From Anaeramoeba flamelloides (lineage: Eukaryota > Metamonada > Anaeramoebidae): 64,000 bases of DNA. Below are positions 60,432 through 64,000 of this stretch, piece by piece (positions within the stretch are counted from its first letter, which is position 1; the number at the start of each line of letters is the position of its first letter). The stretch lies in contig JANTQA010000012.1 in the NCBI GenBank assembly GCA_027625915.1, positions 2,387,001 to 2,451,000 of the forward strand. The letters run 5' to 3'. The position numbers and the translations under genes were made by a program. The notes beneath the pieces are model-generated. The model was not told where the DNA came from. It searched no databases and was given only the letters and a program-made list of their open reading frames with translations.

Positions 60432-62144
60432 ATGTCTAATAATGAAGAAAGTGATTTAGAAAGGGCACTACAAATATCGCTTTTAGAATCACAAGGTAAA
60501 AATGCATCACACCTATATGTAGATCTCCAAAAAAACAAGCAACGGCAATTAATTCAACAACAAAAGCAAAAGCAACAACAGCAATTATTCAAACAATTAC
60601 AAACTCTACAACAACAACAACAAAAACAACAACAACAACAACAACAGCAACCAAAGAGAAAAGAAAGGCAAAATTCACATTTACTAAAGCTGCGCTTTAA
60701 CGGAAAAAAGTTTTATTTGAATAGAACAGAAAGCATCGAAACAAATTCTATCCAAAACAAGGATATGGTTTCGATAAAAGATCTTGTGGCGGGGGAAATC
60801 AAAACAGCAATTTTATGCACTTACTCGCTCCAGGTTGAATTTCTGGATGAACATTTTACAGGGATCAAAAACTTGATCTTGATCAAGCATTGGGATGAAA
60901 ATGAATATGATGAAGGGAAATTCAGCTCCAAAACACAAAAAATCAAGCACATGACTGTCATACACCCACCACATACCATATCAGGTGGCTGCTTTCGAGT
61001 TAAAATGATGATTCTTGATTTCCGATCCTTTCTACGTATCGTGATCTGCACAGCAAATTTAACAAAAGTTGATTGGTATATCACCGGCCAAGTAATCTGG
61101 GTCCAGGATTTCCCTTTGCACCCAAAAGTGAATTCGAACAAGGTATTTCGTTATTTGGAGGACAACGAGAATATCATTCGCAACGAGCAACGCGGCACTG
61201 TCTTTTTTAAGACTCTTGAACATTTTTTTGAACAGATCAATGCGCATAACCTCACTTCCATCATTTATTATTATGATTTTTCCTATGTGCAGGTAGAACT
61301 ATTGTTGTCCATCCCCGGGTTTCACGATGTCAAGCCCAAATTGAACCAAAAAGTTTATGGGCTGCTCCATTTGAGAAATATTATTGAAATCGGGAAGAAA
61401 AATCTATTCAATAGTGTTGTTAGTGAAAAGAAGAAACAGAAATTAAAAGAATCCTTTAACAACTATGAATTATTTTACCAATCTTCGTCTATAAGTTCCT
61501 ACCATCGTGACAATTGGATTCATTTGATTCCGAAAATTATTTCTGGGATTGAATTTCCTTGGGAACAATCAAAAAATGAGAACATTAATTATTATCAAAA
61601 AAAAAATATACAGATTCCAATTGATATTGGAAATGAAAACGAAAATGTAAAAGAGAAAGAGAAAGGAAAAGAGAAAAAGAAAGGGAAAGCTAAAGAAAAA
61701 TTTAAAATTATATATCCATCACTTAATCATTTAATTAAAACAAACAGCTTTACGGGTGCTGATTGCCTGGTGATCAGAAAAGGAATTTGGAAGAGGAAAA
61801 AATTTCCAAAGCAATTATTTTATCAATGTAAGAGCTACAACCCAAAAGTTATTTTACATTCAAAAATTTTAATTGGCTTTGTAGGTAATTTGAAGTTTTT
61901 ATATTTAGGATCACATAATTTATCACCTGCAGCTTGGGGGCAAGTTACAAACAAAAAATTGAAAATCTCAAATTACGAAATGGGGGTAGTTTTTTTTAAA
62001 CAAACAGAAGAAGAATGGGATGACTTGCTAGAAAATTTACCTTTCAAATTCCCACCAGAAAAATACCAACCAAAAGATCAACCATTTTGTTTTGAGTTAT
62101 ATCAACAAATCGTAAAGGAATTTCGTGAGAAATCAAAAAATTAA
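60432..62144 (+). CDS. Tyrosyl-DNA phosphodiesterase 1 homologue with an N-terminal UIM
   Basis: This 570-residue protein is intronless. Residues 8-20 (DLERALQISLLES) form a ubiquitin-interacting motif, followed by a Gln-rich tract (about 38-73). The TDP1 fold runs from about 110, with a first motif in GGCFRVKMMILDF...CTANLTKVDW (R189, K191, N209) and a second in YNPKVILHSKILIG...LGSHNLSPAAWG (H476, K478, N496). TDP1 removes stalled topoisomerase I peptides from DNA 3' ends through two HxK motifs. In the family the first is HxK, but here the histidine, the expected nucleophile, is arginine (codon CGA, 60996-60998). The second motif is intact. A Lys/Glu insert (about 402-423) separates the halves. 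The protein may therefore be inactive, altered in chemistry, or a ubiquitin-reading scaffold. The family assignment is firm; activity is an inference. Confidence 0.92.
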   Translation: MSNNEESDLERALQISLLESQGKNASHLYVDLQKNKQRQLIQQQKQKQQQQLFKQLQTLQQQQQKQQQQQQQQPKRKERQNSHLLKLRFNGKKFYLNRTESIETNSIQNKDMVSIKDLVAGEIKTAILCTYSLQVEFLDEHFTGIKNLILIKHWDENEYDEGKFSSKTQKIKHMTVIHPPHTISGGCFRVKMMILDFRSFLRIVICTANLTKVDWYITGQVIWVQDFPLHPKVNSNKVFRYLEDNENIIRNEQRGTVFFKTLEHFFEQINAHNLTSIIYYYDFSYVQVELLLSIPGFHDVKPKLNQKVYGLLHLRNIIEIGKKNLFNSVVSEKKKQKLKESFNNYELFYQSSSISSYHRDNWIHLIPKIISGIEFPWEQSKNENINYYQKKNIQIPIDIGNENENVKEKEKGKEKKKGKAKEKFKIIYPSLNHLIKTNSFTGADCLVIRKGIWKRKKFPKQLFYQCKSYNPKVILHSKILIGFVGNLKFLYLGSHNLSPAAWGQVTNKKLKISNYEMGVVFFKQTEEEWDDLLENLPFKFPPEKYQPKDQPFCFELYQQIVKEFREKSKN

Positions 62145-62211
62145 ATTTTATTAAATTCTTTTCAAGATGTAATGTTTTTTTTTTTTATTTTTTTTATTTT
62201 TAATTTTTTTT

Positions 62212-62340
62212 TGGTCTTTTTAAAAAAGTGTGATAATAAAATTTCTGGAAAATCTATAATATTGTTTACAAACACCAATAAACCCATTTTGAGAACAATA
62301 TTAAAAACCCCTTTTACCACACTTTTTTAAAACGACTTTA
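62212..62340. mobile_element. 129-bp Tc1-type MITE, diverged relative of 27433-27562
   Basis: GTCTTTTTAAAAAAGTGTGATAA at the left is mirrored by TTACCACACTTTTTTAAAACGAC at the right. It lies about 70 bp after the TDP1-like stop, so probably in its 3' untranslated region or flank. Confidence 0.6.
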
Positions 62341-62559
62341 TTTTTAATTATATTTTTGATATTGAAAAGTCATTATTTTTAATTTAAGGGTCTAACCGCT
62401 TACCCTGGATTTACTCCATACCAAATGAGTGTCTTGCTCTCTAAAAACGACATTATGAAACTGCACTTCTTTTAGTTGAAAAAATTCAAATAACAAAAAA
62501 AAAAAAAATTATAGCATCTCTACAACAAAGAGACAATCAAAAAAAAAGTTAGCAGGATC

Positions 62560-62860
62560 TCAATTTCAAAAATTCAACAAATTTTGAAAAAAAAATATCA
62601 ATAGGATTTTCAATTACAAAAAATCAAATTTGAAAAAGAAAAGTTTTAAGGGATTCTCAATTAAAAAAATGCAAATAACAAAAAAAGATAAAGTTTCTCA
62701 AAAACAAAAATTCAACATCCAAAAAAAGTTCAAAGGTTCTTTAATTACAAAAATACAATTAAAAAAGAAAAAAAATATCAAAAGGATTTTCAATTACAAA
62801 AAATCAAAAAAAGAAAAACAAAAGTTTCAAGGATTCTCTATTAAAAAAAAACGATCTTTT
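62560..62860 (+). repeat. Degenerate tandem array with a GGATTTTCAATTACAAAAAATC core
   Basis: The core recurs at about 62605, 62651, 62734, 62776 and 62836, with spacings of roughly 45-80 bp. A long Lys-rich open frame over it (62630-62983) is a by-product of the A-rich units, not a gene. Confidence 0.5.
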
Positions 62861-62869
62861 TTATTTAAA

Positions 62870-63250
62870 TCTCCAAATGCTTTACCTTTCTCCAATTTAA
62901 AATTATTTTTTTTCTATCAGTACAAAATTGATTTAATCCGATTTAATCTAATTTGCGGTTGTTTAATAACCCACTATATTTGAGAAAGTGATGTTTTTGT
63001 AATAATCTTGAGATAAAAATAAATCCTCTAAAAAATGAAAAAAAATGAAAAAAAAAAAATCAAATAGATATCAAAATGCCACAAAGTTTGACACTTCGAA
63101 ACGAACACAATTGTATTCAAAATTACAATTTCCAACAATTTCAATTGGGCATTGGGTGTCGCTCTTTGACCCTTTTTTTTAAAAATGAACCTACTTTTCA
63201 CCGTTGAACTTTTGGAAATCTATCTTACATCACATATTGGTTTGTTTTTA
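62870..63250 (+). repeat. Dispersed repeat, third copy of the 17100-17720 family
   Basis: It has TTGATTTAATCCGATTTAAT, TTTGCGGTTGTTTAATAA and, further on, ATGAACCTACTTTTCACC, in the order of the other copies. Confidence 0.45.
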
Positions 63251-64000
63251 ATTGTTTTTAGTCACTCATAAAAATTGCTAAAAAATTTTTTCATCGTAAT
63301 TAATCCACCCTTAGTTACAATCTTTGATTAAAATATTGGAAATTGAATTGTACCCATTAAATAACTTGGAATTAGAAAGAATCCACGCTCCTACATTTTT
63401 TTAAATTTTATCAAAATGATAAAAATTCATAAACAAAAACTGGATCAAAAATTTATTTCATGAAAATTTATTATTTGATCATTTTTTATTTATTCTCATT
63501 TTACATTTAATGACAACAAAACAAATTAATCTTACACAAAAAAACAACCATCGAAACTATATTTCAAAAATTGTGATTAATCTGAAATAATAAATTGAAA
63601 AAATATATCTATCTTTTATATTTTAATGACAACTAATGATTAAATCTTATTAATAATTCACTTTTTAATTCATTATAAATCTATAACAACCTGGATATTT
63701 TAAAAAATAAAAAAAATAAAATCAAAAACTAAAAAAAAGTAAAGTCACAATTTTTGAAATGTACATTACAAATTTTTTATTACTGAGTTTTTCCCTCTAA
63801 AAAGGTTAATACGAAGATTTTTTACTAATAAATATATAAAATTTAAAAGACATTACATTATCTCAATTTTCTTAATGTTTATTTGTATTTTCAAAGATCT
63901 TTTTTTTTTTTCCACTTGATCTTGTGCAGAAAAATAACTAAGAAAATTTTCATAAAAAAAATAAAAGAAAAAGTTTCAAAAAAAAAAAAAAAAGGATCAA
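63251..64000. other. Window end, no gene seen
   Basis: AT-rich DNA. A short AAAGTCACAATTTTTGAAATG at about 63742 resembles Tc1-type ends seen elsewhere, but no partner lies in the window. Confidence 0.35.

Noticed and set aside
62630-62983. A 117-residue Lys-rich open frame
   Set aside because: It is the translation of a degenerate A-rich tandem array and changes character where the array ends.
1-64000. CRISPR arrays, rRNA and tRNA genes
   Set aside because: No regularly spaced identical repeats, no rRNA-like stretches and no credible tRNA cloverleaf were seen; the window is eukaryotic.

Overview
This is eukaryotic DNA, extremely AT-rich, with GT-AG introns, TAA stops, asparagine-, lysine- and glutamine-rich low-complexity tracts inside proteins, and core histone genes. 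It looks like a free-living protist of an Anaeramoeba or amoeboid type, but no sequence here fixes the species. I count nine recognisable protein-coding loci and one unassigned partial exon, separated by repeat-filled, gene-poor DNA.

Layout. 1-173 is the end of an unassigned exon. 0.5-5.3 kb is repeat, including a LINE fragment broken by two small foldback elements. 5655-6659 is a WD40 protein matching the propeller of the splicing factor SMU1. 6.7-11.9 kb is gene-poor and holds a 5'-truncated LINE with target-site duplications. 11891-22069 (minus) is a four-exon SAC9-like phosphoinositide phosphatase gene. Its N-terminal exons lie beyond a 4.6 kb repeat-filled intron, and its catalytic CX5R motif is gone. 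24066-28206 (minus) is a three-exon CTP-dependent diacylglycerol/dolichol kinase-like gene with a 3.1 kb intron full of Tc1/mariner-type MITEs. 28-35.8 kb is a repeat desert with large foldback elements. 35803-40436 is a five-exon G-protein alpha subunit with intact splice sites but a broken reading frame. 42232-43278 encodes a coiled-coil protein with two SH3 domains, unusually GC-rich for the window. 45415-50785 encodes a giant protein that reads as about ten divergent PH-like units in tandem. 53808-55354 is a divergent histone H2A/H2B pair with a 22-bp palindrome and a shared 16-base leader motif. 60432-62144 encodes a UIM-containing tyrosyl-DNA phosphodiesterase 1 homologue whose first catalytic histidine is replaced by arginine.

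The genes form no obvious pathway, though several concern membrane lipid signalling (SAC9-like, DAG kinase-like, PH array, G alpha). The clearest shared pattern is structural. Three of the multi-exon genes carry one giant intron (3.1-4.6 kb) beside otherwise small introns (49-176 bp), and two of these giant introns are visibly built from repeats. The repeats fall into several families, mostly non-autonomous DNA elements with terminal inverted repeats. One nested insertion, compared with an empty-site copy elsewhere in the window, shows a TA target duplication directly.
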